DNA of 64,000 nt, from contig CAZDJZ010000006.1 in NCBI GenBank assembly GCA_964505785.1, positions 54,765-118,764 of the forward strand. The letters run 5' to 3'. The translations under genes were made by a program, and so were the position numbers. This document shows, piece by piece, positions 8,202 to 17,040 of the stretch (position 1 is the first letter of the stretch; each line of letters starts with the position of its first letter). This stretch comes from CAYRTV01 sp964505785 (GTDB taxonomy: Bacteria > Acidobacteriota > Aminicenantia > Aminicenantales > Aminicenantaceae). The notes beneath the pieces are model-generated. The model worked only from the letters and a program-made list of their open reading frames with translations, was not told the origin of the DNA and did no database searches.

Positions 8202-9806
8202 TTATTTTTCTGTTTCGTCCGGAATCTTTTCCAGTTCCAGCATACGGTCAATACGAAAAATCCGGGCTTCCCCCCTTTTAAAGCAAAAGGCCTTAACACC
8301 CTCAAAGCTCTTTCCTTTGTATTCCATTTGTTCAACCGACTTCGGCAATATGCGGCGTTTGGATTTGGTATCATCCGGCTTAAGGTAGACCATCTGCAGC
8401 AATCCGCTCTGAGCTATGGCTGCTTGAATCATTTTCTTTTTTCTATCGTAAGACAGATTTTCTTCAGCTTTTTTGTATTGAAAACGGGTCAAAAACCTTA
8501 CGACCCGGTAATCCATACGTATATGTTTTTTTTGAATCTCTTTTTTCAATACCAATCCCTCAAAGCCGGTACACCGGCTCAAAGCGACATACACCTGGCC
8601 ATGCGCAAATGTCCCCCGGCCGATATCAATAACAACCCTCTCAAAGGTCTTGCCTTGGCTTTTGTGTATAGTGATAGCCCATGCTAAGCGAACCGGATAT
8701 TGCCAGAATTCTCCCACCGGTTCCGCGGTGATCCGCTTGGCCTTTTCATCATATTCATAACGGAAAAGCTCCCAAATATGCGGCTTGACCTCAACAATAT
8801 CACCCTCATTCAGCTCCACTTCCAAAGGCCCCTCAGCCCCATCCTTCGGGACATCCACCACCCTGCCGACCGTGCCGTTAACCCAGCGCCCCCCGCGGTC
8901 ATTATTGACCAGCATGACCTGCGCTCCAGCCTTTATCTCCAATAATTCATCAGTAGGAAGAGCGGACACATCGAAATCACCATTGATCATGCTTTGATAA
9001 CGAAAAAAGCTTCCTTTCAAATCAAGAAGCTTCTCCTGGTTGATTTTCCAGGCTTGCTGGTTAGTACTGGTAAGGTAGATAAAAAACTCGTTCTTCTTGG
9101 GCATAAACCCCGGGTTTAATCTTTGATTCAGCTGCCTGATGTCTTCATCCGTGACTGACCGGTTCCGAATTGCATTGAGAAGCTGAATAAATTCCGGATC
9201 CGTCTGCCGGTATACTTTTTCCAGTTCGATCATTTCCATATCAAAATCCAACCGGGAAAAAAGAGCCGCAGAAAAAAAATATGGAGATTCATAGCGTCCG
9301 GAGAAAATGGGCCTCTCCGATGCGGTCACTACGGGGGGAAGCTGATAGAGATCACCGATAAAAACCATTTGCACGCCGCCGAAAACCTGTCTGGGAAAAG
9401 GGCCGTTAAGCCGAAGATGTTTTTCCACACAATCCAGCAGGTCAGCCCGCACCATGGAAATCTCATCAATGACCACCGTGTCCAAGTTCTTATACAGCTT
9501 TCGCTTTTCCAAAGGAACTTTTTTTATTTTATCCAAAGTTATATCAGGCCGGAAACCGAAAAAGGAGTGTATGGTCTGGCCCCGGACATTGAGGGCGGCA
9601 ACCCCGGTGGGGGCCAGCACGGCCAGCCGCTTTTTCGTGTTTTCACGGAAGTATTCCAGTAAAGTGGATTTCCCGGTACCGGCTTTGCCGGTGATAAACA
9701 CATGTTTACCGGAATTTTCCATTAAATCCAGCGACCGCTGGAATTCAGGATTAAGTTCAATATGATCCAAGCCGGGACGGAATTGTCCTTTAGAATTCTT
9801 TGCCAT
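8202..9806 (-). CDS. Pif1-like superfamily 1 DNA helicase with C-terminal WYL domain
   Basis: 534 residues. Walker A is GKAGTGKS (residues 40-47). APTGVAALNVRGQTIHSFF, VIDEISMV (Walker B) and the late block WAITIHKSQGKTFERV follow in the order of Pif1/RecD-like 5'-to-3' helicases. After the helicase core, the last 80 or so residues (AIAQSGLLQMVYLKPDD to ARIFRIDRMLELE) fit a WYL domain, a putative ligand- or nucleic-acid-binding sensor. Pif1-WYL fusions are known in bacteria; their task is thought to be unwinding of G-quadruplexes, forks or R-loops, but the WYL ligand is unknown. The gene is on the same strand as gatED, 158 bases upstream of the gatE ATG. Confidence 0.9.
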   Translation of the reverse strand: MAKNSKGQFRPGLDHIELNPEFQRSLDLMENSGKHVFITGKAGTGKSTLLEYFRENTKKRLAVLAPTGVAALNVRGQTIHSFFGFRPDITLDKIKKVPLEKRKLYKNLDTVVIDEISMVRADLLDCVEKHLRLNGPFPRQVFGGVQMVFIGDLYQLPPVVTASERPIFSGRYESPYFFSAALFSRLDFDMEMIELEKVYRQTDPEFIQLLNAIRNRSVTDEDIRQLNQRLNPGFMPKKNEFFIYLTSTNQQAWKINQEKLLDLKGSFFRYQSMINGDFDVSALPTDELLEIKAGAQVMLVNNDRGGRWVNGTVGRVVDVPKDGAEGPLEVELNEGDIVEVKPHIWELFRYEYDEKAKRITAEPVGEFWQYPVRLAWAITIHKSQGKTFERVVIDIGRGTFAHGQVYVALSRCTGFEGLVLKKEIQKKHIRMDYRVVRFLTRFQYKKAEENLSYDRKKKMIQAAIAQSGLLQMVYLKPDDTKSKRRILPKSVEQMEYKGKSFEGVKAFCFKRGEARIFRIDRMLELEKIPDETEK

Positions 9807-9856
9807 AATTTGAATTTTCTACCGATATATAAGACCAGTAAATATGGATGTTTTTC

Positions 9857-10648
9857 TCAACCAAGCCACTTAAGAATGCCTTCCATCTGATTTTTTATTT
9901 TGTCTTCCCCGGCATTAAAATATTTTTTCCAATCATAAAAAGCCATCATGTTTGCGGGGTCAGGCTTGAAATTCAAATCAATGGTATAAATATTTTCATT
10001 TTTTTCATGACGGGCCAGCTGCTCCATCATCAGATAAAACGTGGTCATCAAAGTGGAAAACATGTCATGACCCGGTTTTTTATGATCCAGGTCGTATCCC
10101 ATGAGGTTGACCGCAATTATCTTTTTGAATCCTCTGTCTGCCAGCGGCTTGACCGGAACCGGATCCATGACGCCTCCGTCTACAAAATAATTATCTTCCC
10201 TTTCATATAACGGAAAAATACCGGGAATGGACACCGATGCCATCACCGCTTCAATGATCTTCCCCTCCTGCAAAAAAACCGGTTTTTTTTTCACAAAATC
10301 AGTGGCGCAAACAACCAAAGGAATTCCACAATCAGCAAAGGTTTTGTCCCCAAAAAACTTTTCCTGTAAAAATTCTTTGATCTTCCGGCCTTTAATCAGG
10401 GAGATCTTGGGATTATTGGGATCAACCAATTTTAAAAATTCATTCTTTTTCATGCCGGCAACTGTTTCCCGGATGAAATCGACTTCCCCGTAAAGTGCAA
10501 AATAGGCGCCTATCAGCGCCCCGATGCTGGACCCGCTCACCGCTGAAATTTCAACATTATTTTTTTCCAGCATCTGGATAATGGGAACTAAAGCATATCC
10601 CCTGACAGCACCGCTGCCGAGTACAAGCCCGATCTTTTTTTTTGCCAT
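9857..10648 (-). CDS. Patatin-like phospholipase (RssA-like)
   Basis: 263 residues. GLVLGSGAVRGYA is the oxyanion-hole loop, GSSIGAL the nucleophile elbow with the catalytic serine, and VDGGVMDPVP the DGG/DGA motif with the catalytic aspartate; together they are the full Ser-Asp dyad of bacterial patatins. The protein has no signal peptide and should be a cytoplasmic or membrane-associated acyl hydrolase acting on phospholipids or lysophospholipids. Typical bacterial RssA-like proteins are of similar size. It stands alone: 50 bases from the helicase start downstream and separated from the FmdB gene by a repeat. Confidence 0.9.
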   Translation of the reverse strand: MAKKKIGLVLGSGAVRGYALVPIIQMLEKNNVEISAVSGSSIGALIGAYFALYGEVDFIRETVAGMKKNEFLKLVDPNNPKISLIKGRKIKEFLQEKFFGDKTFADCGIPLVVCATDFVKKKPVFLQEGKIIEAVMASVSIPGIFPLYEREDNYFVDGGVMDPVPVKPLADRGFKKIIAVNLMGYDLDHKKPGHDMFSTLMTTFYLMMEQLARHEKNENIYTIDLNFKPDPANMMAFYDWKKYFNAGEDKIKNQMEGILKWLG

Positions 10649-10697
10649 GAAAATTTATTATATCCTAAAACACCATAATCGCAAATCTAAAATCTGG

Positions 10698-10805
10698 CAG
10701 CGAAGCTGTCATTCAGAGCGAAGCGATGAGGGATCTCATTCTGCCTCGTTTTAGTAAAGAGTAAAGAGTGGAGAGAAAAGAGATATATGAGTAAAAAGTG
10801 AATAG
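10698..10805. repeat. Dispersed intergenic repeat: GCGAAGCGA-type block plus polypurine block
   Basis: The first half (10698 to about 10749) has the small hairpin GGCAGC-GAA-GCTGTC followed by CATTCAGAGCGAAGCGATG, a repeat style common in uncultured bacteria. The second half (10750-10805) is a purine-rich tract built on AGTAAAGAG words. A nearly identical tract in opposite orientation lies at 20479-20533. No coding potential is seen. Confidence 0.65.
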
Positions 10806-10806
10806 G

Positions 10807-11016
10807 TCAGCAAGTGGGGCAGCAGCTTCCGCCTGAACATGACCGTCCAGAGGCCGGCTTAACGGAAGGCGATCCGACTGAGAATCCGCTTATTTTCTTT
10901 TCCACTCCCGCATGCCCGCACTGCGGGCATGCAATCTCACCTGAATTAGCCGTCACACCCACCAGCTGTTCGAATATATGGTGACATTTTTTACATTGAT
11001 AAGAATAAATGGGCAT
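10807..11016 (-). CDS. FmdB-family zinc ribbon protein
   Basis: 69 residues starting MPIYSYQCKKCHHIFEQ at the ATG at 11016, preceded by CTCAGGAGGA, a very good ribosome binding site; longer reading frames upstream are not needed. Two CXXC pairs (CKKC, CPQCG) form a small zinc ribbon, the hallmark of the FmdB/CxxC_CxxC_SSSS family, and the C-terminus ends in a serine- and cysteine-rich tail with CSGGSCC. Family members are small putative regulators without a firmly assigned reaction. Confidence 0.85.
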   Translation of the reverse strand: MPIYSYQCKKCHHIFEQLVGVTANSGEIACPQCGHAGVEKKISGFSVGSPSVKPASGRSCSGGSCCPTC

Positions 11017-11045
11017 TTCATCCTCCTGAGTTCTTATTGTCCATA

Positions 11046-11213
11046 TCAAAAAAAAGCACGGGTAATGAGAAAACCCAGCGCCATTCCATAAATGGTACTT
11101 AAATATGGATTCCGGGTTATAGGGCAATATCCCGTAGCACATCCTATAAATTTATAATACAAAAATCCAGCGGCCCCGCCTAAAATAATTCCTGCAATGG
11201 TTATTAAAATCAT
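11046..11213 (-). CDS. Small membrane protein, DUF6132-like
   Basis: 55 residues from the ATG at 11213, which has AAGGAAAAGG just upstream; an ATG at 11237 would add eight basic residues but lacks a ribosome binding site. Two hydrophobic segments flank the conserved-looking loop GCATGYCPITRNPYLS, which resembles the GC-SG-CPITSNP signature of DUF6132 membrane proteins. Function is unknown. The two cysteines in the loop could bind a metal or form a disulfide (inference). It sits 29 bases upstream of the FmdB gene on the same strand and may be co-transcribed with it. Confidence 0.7.
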   Translation of the reverse strand: MILITIAGIILGGAAGFLYYKFIGCATGYCPITRNPYLSTIYGMALGFLITRAFF

Positions 11214-11327
11214 GGTTTTCCTTTTCCTTGCCTTCATTTTATATTAGCATATTACAATATTTAAAGATAAAGAGTCAAGACCCTCCCTCCCTGCATCGAA
11301 CTTCATGGCGGCATGCCGGATATATGG

Positions 11328-13052
11328 CTATAGACAGCCGGTCACCCAACCAATAATCGTCAGTATAACCGCCAAACCCAAAACAGTACCCAGCATCACC
11401 TCAATTCCTGGGCGCGCCCGGTCCGGTTTGTAATCTTTGGCGGATGAACCCAAAAACATCAGAGGATTTCGTATCCAGGCGGCGAGAAATGCGGCTGCAT
11501 CCCCGGCCCAGTCATCCGTCTTGGAATAAACCGCCGCAGGCAGGTCCACAAATACTTGCCGGAAAAGAAAAGCCGGTCTCCGGTAAAACCAGTCAAAATC
11601 AATAAGCGTGTGTGCATGAGGTGCCAATTTTTTCCGCATCAGCCAAAAAGCAAAAAAGGTGAGGATAAGGATTTGGGTTGTTTCCACTAAATGGGATATG
11701 GAATAGGGCTTAAAATAAACCGGATGCGGAAGCAAGCGATACAAATGTCCGGAGTTTATTCCATGGAAAAAGCAAACCGTCCCGACTAATCCCATACTAA
11801 TGTACATATTAACAGGGACCGGTGTGATTTTGGTTTTTCTGGATTTGCCTAACCAAGTAAAATAGGGCAGCTTTAAACCAACACTGAGAAAAGTTCCCAC
11901 CGAAGCCAAAAGCAGCAAAAGCATCGCCGTTTCCTGATGGGCTTGGCCGGCGGCGCTGACCACCATGGACTTACTGACAAACCCATTGAACAGAGGAAAA
12001 CCGGAAATGGAAAATGCCGCGATCATATATAAGATAAAAGCCGGCCTCAAAAAACGGTGCAGTCCTCCCAACTCCGTAAGTTTGCTTTTTCCGGTAGCAT
12101 ATAAAACCGTTCCGGTTCCCATGAAAAGCAGAGCTTTATAGAGAATATGGCTGAAGGCATGGGCAGCGGAACCGTTGATTCCCATCTCTGTGCCCAGTCC
12201 GGCTCCAGCAACCATATAGCCCACCTGGCTGATAATATGGTAGGCCAGGATACGGCGGATATCGTCAGATAACAGGGCAAAAAGAACACCGTAAAGAGTC
12301 ATGGCCACACCCGCCCATAACAATATTTCCCATCCCGGAAAAACACGCAGCAGGACATATACGGCCGATTTGGTGGTGAATGCGCTGAGAAAAACCGCAC
12401 CCACCACGGTCGCCCGGGAATAAGCATCCGGCAGCCATGTATGAAAAGGCACCACCGCCGCATTCACAGCCACTCCAGCCAGTATCAGCCAGGCAGCCGG
12501 GCCCGTCTCCAGCGGCAGCCTGGTGACAGCCAAACCGCCGCTTTGGCTGAAATAAAGCAGAATACCCGAAAATAATATTCCTCCCCCCAAGACATGGTAA
12601 AGAATATATCGGGTTCCCGCCCGCCGGGCGGATGAAGTTCGCCGGGCCCAAATTAAATAAGTGGATGCCACTGCCATCATTTCCCAAAAAACAAACAGGG
12701 TTAAAAAATCCCCGGCAAAGGTCAACCCTAAAGCTCCGGCTGCATAAAGCAGTCCGGCGCATTGATGGGCGGTTTCCCTGACATGAAAACCATATATGGT
12801 TGCGGCCAAGGCGATAAATGCAAAAATAATTCCGAACACTCTGCTTAACGCATCCACCCGGCACAAAACTAATTGAGTCTGCATCATCGCAACATGAAGC
12901 ACAGAGCCTTCAGGGAGCTGCCAGATATAAATCAGAGCTCCTAAAGGAAACAGCATCAAGGCCCAAGGCCGCCACCGGCGGGAAAGAAAAGGGACAATTA
13001 TGACTCCGGCCAGCAGCCAAATTGCAGGGGGGAGCGCAAAATCAGCGGTCAT
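11328..13052 (-). CDS. Mrp/Mbh-type antiporter subunit D paralogue (NuoL/M family), third copy
   Basis: 574 residues from the ATG at 13052, which has GAGG seven bases upstream and lies inside the end of the preceding small gene. About 14 or more hydrophobic segments. The first half of the proton_antipo_M domain has the membrane glutamate in FVFWEMMAVASTYLIWA. The usual transmembrane-7 lysine is asparagine here (GVAVNAAVVPFHTWLPDA), while the lysine of LSAFTTKSAVYVLLR is present. The HTWLPDA segment assigns it to the large ion-translocating subunits. It is the last gene of the operon and, with the two paralogues upstream, supplies three antiporter-like channels. The asparagine variant seems to define one D-subunit subgroup, so it is not evidence of decay. 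Confidence 0.85.
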   Translation of the reverse strand: MTADFALPPAIWLLAGVIIVPFLSRRWRPWALMLFPLGALIYIWQLPEGSVLHVAMMQTQLVLCRVDALSRVFGIIFAFIALAATIYGFHVRETAHQCAGLLYAAGALGLTFAGDFLTLFVFWEMMAVASTYLIWARRTSSARRAGTRYILYHVLGGGILFSGILLYFSQSGGLAVTRLPLETGPAAWLILAGVAVNAAVVPFHTWLPDAYSRATVVGAVFLSAFTTKSAVYVLLRVFPGWEILLWAGVAMTLYGVLFALLSDDIRRILAYHIISQVGYMVAGAGLGTEMGINGSAAHAFSHILYKALLFMGTGTVLYATGKSKLTELGGLHRFLRPAFILYMIAAFSISGFPLFNGFVSKSMVVSAAGQAHQETAMLLLLLASVGTFLSVGLKLPYFTWLGKSRKTKITPVPVNMYISMGLVGTVCFFHGINSGHLYRLLPHPVYFKPYSISHLVETTQILILTFFAFWLMRKKLAPHAHTLIDFDWFYRRPAFLFRQVFVDLPAAVYSKTDDWAGDAAAFLAAWIRNPLMFLGSSAKDYKPDRARPGIEVMLGTVLGLAVILTIIGWVTGCL

Positions 13053-13260
13053 AATAATCCTCATCTTTCAATAACAATATTTTCCCAAGCCATTTGGCAG
13101 CAGCCACCAGCGCCGCCGCACCGGCGAATCCGAACCACATGTAAAATCCGGGAACCGCCTCCCAGAAATGGTGCAGCCCATTAGGACGAATCCATACGAA
13201 CTCCGCGGCAAGGGATAAGACCAGCACTCCAGCCGGCCATAGAAAGGCCGCCTTTTTCAC
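13042..13260 (-). CDS. Small two-helix membrane protein of Mrp-like clusters
   Basis: 72 residues with two hydrophobic segments (about residues 4-20 and 38-60) and a charged C-terminus ending EDYYDR. The segment FWEAVPGFYMWFGF, followed by a membrane helix and an acidic ED-YYD tail, resembles a small unnamed protein found between antiporter D paralogues in other bacterial Mrp-like clusters. The start overlaps the previous gene by four bases, and the next D subunit starts inside its last codons, so it belongs to the complex by position. A role as an accessory subunit is inferred. Confidence 0.75.
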   Translation of the reverse strand: MKKAAFLWPAGVLVLSLAAEFVWIRPNGLHHFWEAVPGFYMWFGFAGAAALVAAAKWLGKILLLKDEDYYDR

Positions 13261-14759
13261 AGGATTCCTCCTTCAAACAGCCCGGCGGCCACTGCGGCAG
13301 CCAGTTGCAAAATCCGCAAAAATAAATCCGGATAAATCCCCAAAACAAGGGACAATGAAGCGGTCAAGATCAGCGGGACCACCATAAAAGGCGAGGCTTC
13401 CTTATACCCTTCTAAATTGCTTCCCTGGCGAAAAAACGCCCGATGAATAATCGGAAAAAAATAGGCGGCATTCAGAATCCCGCTTAAAACCAAAACAGCC
13501 AGGATGAAGGGATAACCCGATTCAACCGCTCCGGACCCGAGAAACCATTTGCTTACAAATCCATTGACCGGCGGAATACCCGCCAAACCGATTGATCCGA
13601 CGCAGAAGGCAGCCATGGTCCAGGGCATGACCTTGCCTATCCCGTCCAATTCACTGATTTTTTCCTTATGCAGGTTGACATAAACGGCTCCGGCGCAGAA
13701 AAACAGAGTGATCTTCATAGTGGCATGAAACGCGATGTGGAGCAAACTTCCCAGCAGAGCTGTAGACCCAACCAATCCAACCCCTAAAACGATATAAGAC
13801 AGATGCGCTACCGTCGAATAGGCCAGCCGGCGCTTCAGGTTGTCCTGTTTTAAAGCTAAAAAGGACCCCATGAGAATAGTAAAAGAAGCCATGATAATTA
13901 AAAGTATTCCCAAATCGAATTTCCGCATAACATCCGGGCCGAATATAAAAAAAACCACACGGATCAGCCCGAAAACTCCTGATTTCACAACAGCCACGGC
14001 ATGGAGCAAAGCACTGACCGGAGTGGGGGCCGCCATTGCAGCGGGAAGCCATGAATGAAGCGGCATGACCGAAGACTTAACTCCGACTCCTGCAAGGAAA
14101 AGCAGGAATAAAGGGCGCATCACTCCGCTTCCCGCCGGAAGATTTTGGAGAAGGCCGCCGGCCGTGAACTCAAGGCTGCCGGCGAGATGATAGGTCCAGC
14201 CGGCGGCTGCAAGAAGAAGCACCCCGGCACTTAATGTGTACGCCAAATACTTCCGTCCGGCGGACACAGCTTTTTCAGTCTCTTTATGTATGACCAAAGG
14301 ATATGTTGCGATGGTTAATATTTCGTAAAAAAGGATAAAAGTCATTAGATTCGCAGAAAAGGCAATCCCGATGGTGGCGGACAGACAAACGGCAAAATAA
14401 GAAAAATACCGGGTCTGCTTATGTTCATTTAAACCGCGGACATACCCAATGGAATAGAGTGACGTCAAAATCCAGAGACCGGAAGCAATCAGGGCAAAAT
14501 ATACGCCAAGCGGGTCAGCCCTTAAGGCTAATTTAACACCCGGAATCAACTCAAATAATTCAATAGAGGCTGCCCGGTTCTGCAGCGCCGCGGGGAGCAG
14601 GGAGAACACCAGGACAAACTTCGACACTCCGGCCGCCAGGGTCCAAAATTCACGCAGGTTGGGACGCCGGCCGGATAGTATGATCAGAGGAACAGCTGCT
14701 AAAGAAACCAGAACGGCTAACAATGGGACCGGGGAAAAATAGCTGCTCCAGGGAATCAT
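13257..14759 (-). CDS. Mrp/Mbh-type antiporter subunit D paralogue (NuoL/M family), second copy
   Basis: 500 residues from the ATG at 14759, which has GGAG eight bases upstream; an ATG at 14765 is too close to it. A polytopic membrane protein with the proton_antipo_M domain. The key residues are the glutamate in FILFYEILTIATYPLV, the lysine in GVGVKSSVMPLHSWLPAAM and the second lysine in HAVAVVKSGVFGLIRV, so the full proton-path triad is present. It should translocate H+ or Na+ as part of the membrane complex. It overlaps its neighbours on both sides. Confidence 0.9.
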   Translation of the reverse strand: MIPWSSYFSPVPLLAVLVSLAAVPLIILSGRRPNLREFWTLAAGVSKFVLVFSLLPAALQNRAASIELFELIPGVKLALRADPLGVYFALIASGLWILTSLYSIGYVRGLNEHKQTRYFSYFAVCLSATIGIAFSANLMTFILFYEILTIATYPLVIHKETEKAVSAGRKYLAYTLSAGVLLLAAAGWTYHLAGSLEFTAGGLLQNLPAGSGVMRPLFLLFLAGVGVKSSVMPLHSWLPAAMAAPTPVSALLHAVAVVKSGVFGLIRVVFFIFGPDVMRKFDLGILLIIMASFTILMGSFLALKQDNLKRRLAYSTVAHLSYIVLGVGLVGSTALLGSLLHIAFHATMKITLFFCAGAVYVNLHKEKISELDGIGKVMPWTMAAFCVGSIGLAGIPPVNGFVSKWFLGSGAVESGYPFILAVLVLSGILNAAYFFPIIHRAFFRQGSNLEGYKEASPFMVVPLILTASLSLVLGIYPDLFLRILQLAAAVAAGLFEGGIL

Positions 14760-16243
14760 GGCCATATCTCCGGAATGATTTTCATGATGACATTCTTAAC
14801 CACAACCACATTTAAGAACCCAAAAATGATCAAGGCAGCGGCAAAAAACAAAGTTGGGATCAGCATGCCGGCCGTTACATCCTTTTTTTTGGCTGCATTT
14901 TTTTCGAAAGGAGCAGACGTTAAATATATTTTCTCAAGCACACGAAAAAAATAGACTGCGTTCAGTAAACTGCTCAACAAAATGATCCCAAGAAAAAACC
15001 ATTTTTCACCCGCTATCGTTCCCAGGGCAAGATACCATTTGCTGAAAAAACCCACGGTCGGAGGAATGCCGATCATGGCCATCGCCCCCACTGTAAAGGC
15101 GGCCGTCGTCCAGGGAAGCCGGCGGCGGACATTGAAGTCGAACTTGGAAATATTGGAATGGCCTAATTTTACCCGGAAATTTCCCGCTGTCAAAAACAAA
15201 CAGGCTTTCATCAGGCCATGGTTGAGGACATGCAAAAGAGCGCCGGTCATCCCCATAGGATTAGCCAGTCCGATGCCTAATCCGATATAACCGATCTGGG
15301 AAACACTGCTGTAAGCAAGCATCCGCTTCAACTCCTTTTGTGACATAGCCAGAACCGATCCATAAAGGATACCGGCAGCGGACAGCCAAGTCACAATATC
15401 CGCCAATGGAAAAATCCGGGTTATATAAGACAACCCGAAAACAAAGAACAAAACACGCATCAATCCATAGGCACCGATCTTGATTCCGGTGGGAGCCATC
15501 AGGGAGGAAGTGGAAGATGGTGCATGTGTATAGGCGTCGGGAAGCCAGAGATGAAGCGGAAACATGGCCATCTTAATGCCGAAACCGATCACAATAAAGG
15601 CAAGCCCGGCCAATACCCCCGGGTGTCCCCCCAGCTCAGGAACAATATTCTTAACCTGCTGCATATTCAAGGAACCGGTGATGAAATAAATAAATCCCGT
15701 CCCTAAAAGATAAAAAGACCCGCCTACTGTTCCCATAATGAGATAACGGAAGGCGGCTATCGGTGATTTTTTGTCTCCGGCAGCGACCAATCCGTATAAA
15801 GCCAGGGAGCTGAGTTCCAAAAATACATATAAATTAAAAAAATCCCCGGTCATGATAATTCCGTTATATCCGCATAACATCAACATGACCAAGGCCCAAT
15901 AGGGCAGTCTTTTGTGGGGCTTTATCTCCCGGGCAGCATTGGCTCCCGCATGAATTATCACAACAAAAGAAATTCCGTTGACCACTGTCAGCATGAATCC
16001 GGATAAGGGGTCCAGAATATATTCAATCCCTGCCGGGGCACTCCACCCTCCGAATTGGTAATGAATGGTCCCGGAAGACAAGGCCTTGATTAGGTTGGCT
16101 GCGGAAGCAGCCGCCGCGGCAAATGAAGCTGCAATGGCCACAGGAAAAGCCGAACGCCGCCATTTCCATCCAATAAGGGGAATTAACACAGCCGCCAGCA
16201 GAAAGATCAGCGGCGTCAGAACGGGGGCGTTACTTTCAATCAT
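14756..16243 (-). CDS. mnhD: Mrp antiporter subunit D (NuoL/M family), first copy
   Basis: 495 residues, the usual MnhD/MrpD length, with about 14 hydrophobic segments. The conserved glutamate is in FFNLYVFLELSSLALYGLV and the conserved lysine in GFGIKMAMFPLHLWLPDAYT. Directly downstream of mnhC, as in standard Mrp and Mbh operons (mbhG-mbhH), and overlapping it by eight bases, so it is the orthologous D subunit while the two later copies are extra. It forms the ion-translocating core in the cytoplasmic membrane. Confidence 0.93.
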   Translation of the reverse strand: MIESNAPVLTPLIFLLAAVLIPLIGWKWRRSAFPVAIAASFAAAAASAANLIKALSSGTIHYQFGGWSAPAGIEYILDPLSGFMLTVVNGISFVVIIHAGANAAREIKPHKRLPYWALVMLMLCGYNGIIMTGDFFNLYVFLELSSLALYGLVAAGDKKSPIAAFRYLIMGTVGGSFYLLGTGFIYFITGSLNMQQVKNIVPELGGHPGVLAGLAFIVIGFGIKMAMFPLHLWLPDAYTHAPSSTSSLMAPTGIKIGAYGLMRVLFFVFGLSYITRIFPLADIVTWLSAAGILYGSVLAMSQKELKRMLAYSSVSQIGYIGLGIGLANPMGMTGALLHVLNHGLMKACLFLTAGNFRVKLGHSNISKFDFNVRRRLPWTTAAFTVGAMAMIGIPPTVGFFSKWYLALGTIAGEKWFFLGIILLSSLLNAVYFFRVLEKIYLTSAPFEKNAAKKKDVTAGMLIPTLFFAAALIIFGFLNVVVVKNVIMKIIPEIWP

Positions 16244-16610
16244 TTTTCATTTTTTCCAGCAAATCATGTTCATTCAGCGTCTTATACCGTTGGTAAATGG
16301 TTATGATGAGAGCAAAAGCCACCCCGCTGGTCGCCACTCCGACTACTATGGCAGTCAGCATCAAGGTATGCGGCAAGGGATTCATGTAATGAGCGGGATG
16401 GACAGACTCCGCCCCATGTTTGAGCACCGGAACAAAACCATTCCACCGGGACGCTCCGGCGATAAAAAAAAGGATCACACCTGCCTGAAAGATATTCATG
16501 CCTATGACTTTTTTCACCAGGTTTTTCTTCATGACCATGCCGAACAATCCAATCAGCATGAGAATAAAAACCAGCCAATAAGTATGGTGCCCGGCCACAA
16601 AATCAATCAT
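16236..16610 (-). CDS. mnhC: Mrp antiporter subunit C (NuoK-like)
   Basis: 124 residues from the ATG at 16610, chosen because it has the purine-rich GGAAGG upstream and overlaps the mnhB stop. Three hydrophobic segments, NuoK-like. HTLMLTAIVVGVATSGVAFALII is the conserved third helix of MnhC (residues T-A-I-V-V-G), and KVIGMNIFQAGVILFFI is the second. It is a small proton-path subunit next to the D subunits. Confidence 0.9.
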   Translation of the reverse strand: MIDFVAGHHTYWLVFILMLIGLFGMVMKKNLVKKVIGMNIFQAGVILFFIAGASRWNGFVPVLKHGAESVHPAHYMNPLPHTLMLTAIVVGVATSGVAFALIITIYQRYKTLNEHDLLEKMKND

Positions 16611-17040
16611 CCGGTCCGCCTTCCAACAGGTCATCGAAGATACCCACCAATATGGCCATAACAGCCAACCCGACTCCGATTTCGACTAAAAGAATGCCTA
16701 AAGAACGCCGCTGCGAGGCTTGAGCAGCCAGAGGAATGACATGGTAGTCAAGAAAACGACCGCCGAAAATCATCCCACCTAAGCCGATGCTGAAATAAAT
16801 CAAGACGCCCAGCGCTCCCAAAGGAGTGGACAACCGGCGTTCGAAGTGCATCTGACCGATCCTGTTTCCAAATACCAAGCGGATAAGAATGACCCCGGCG
16901 GCCAGCATCGTTCCGCCTTGGAACCCTCCTCCTGGACTGTAATGGCCATGAAATACAATATAAAGGGCAAACAGCATGATAAACGGCGTCACGATCACAC
17001 TGATCAAAGAGGGGATCGGATTGCGTTCGTACCGTCTCAT
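16603..17040 (-). CDS. mnhB: Mrp antiporter subunit B (MnhB)
   Basis: 145 residues with four hydrophobic segments. The signature GHYSPGGGFQGGTMLAAG is characteristic of the MnhB domain (PF04039), which in full Mrp systems is either a separate subunit or fused to MnhA. It overlaps the MbhE-like gene by four bases upstream and mnhC by eight downstream. It corresponds to MbhF in archaeal membrane-bound hydrogenases. Confidence 0.93.
   Translation of the reverse strand: MRRYERNPIPSLISVIVTPFIMLFALYIVFHGHYSPGGGFQGGTMLAAGVILIRLVFGNRIGQMHFERRLSTPLGALGVLIYFSIGLGGMIFGGRFLDYHVIPLAAQASQRRSLGILLVEIGVGLAVMAILVGIFDDLLEGGPDD

Noticed and set aside
12265..12864. 199-codon open frame inside the third D subunit gene
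   Set aside because: Same strand, other frame of a well-supported membrane protein; the translation is low-complexity shadow sequence.
16065..16661. 198-codon plus-strand open frame
   Set aside because: Antisense to mnhC, mnhD and mnhB genes with clear motifs.
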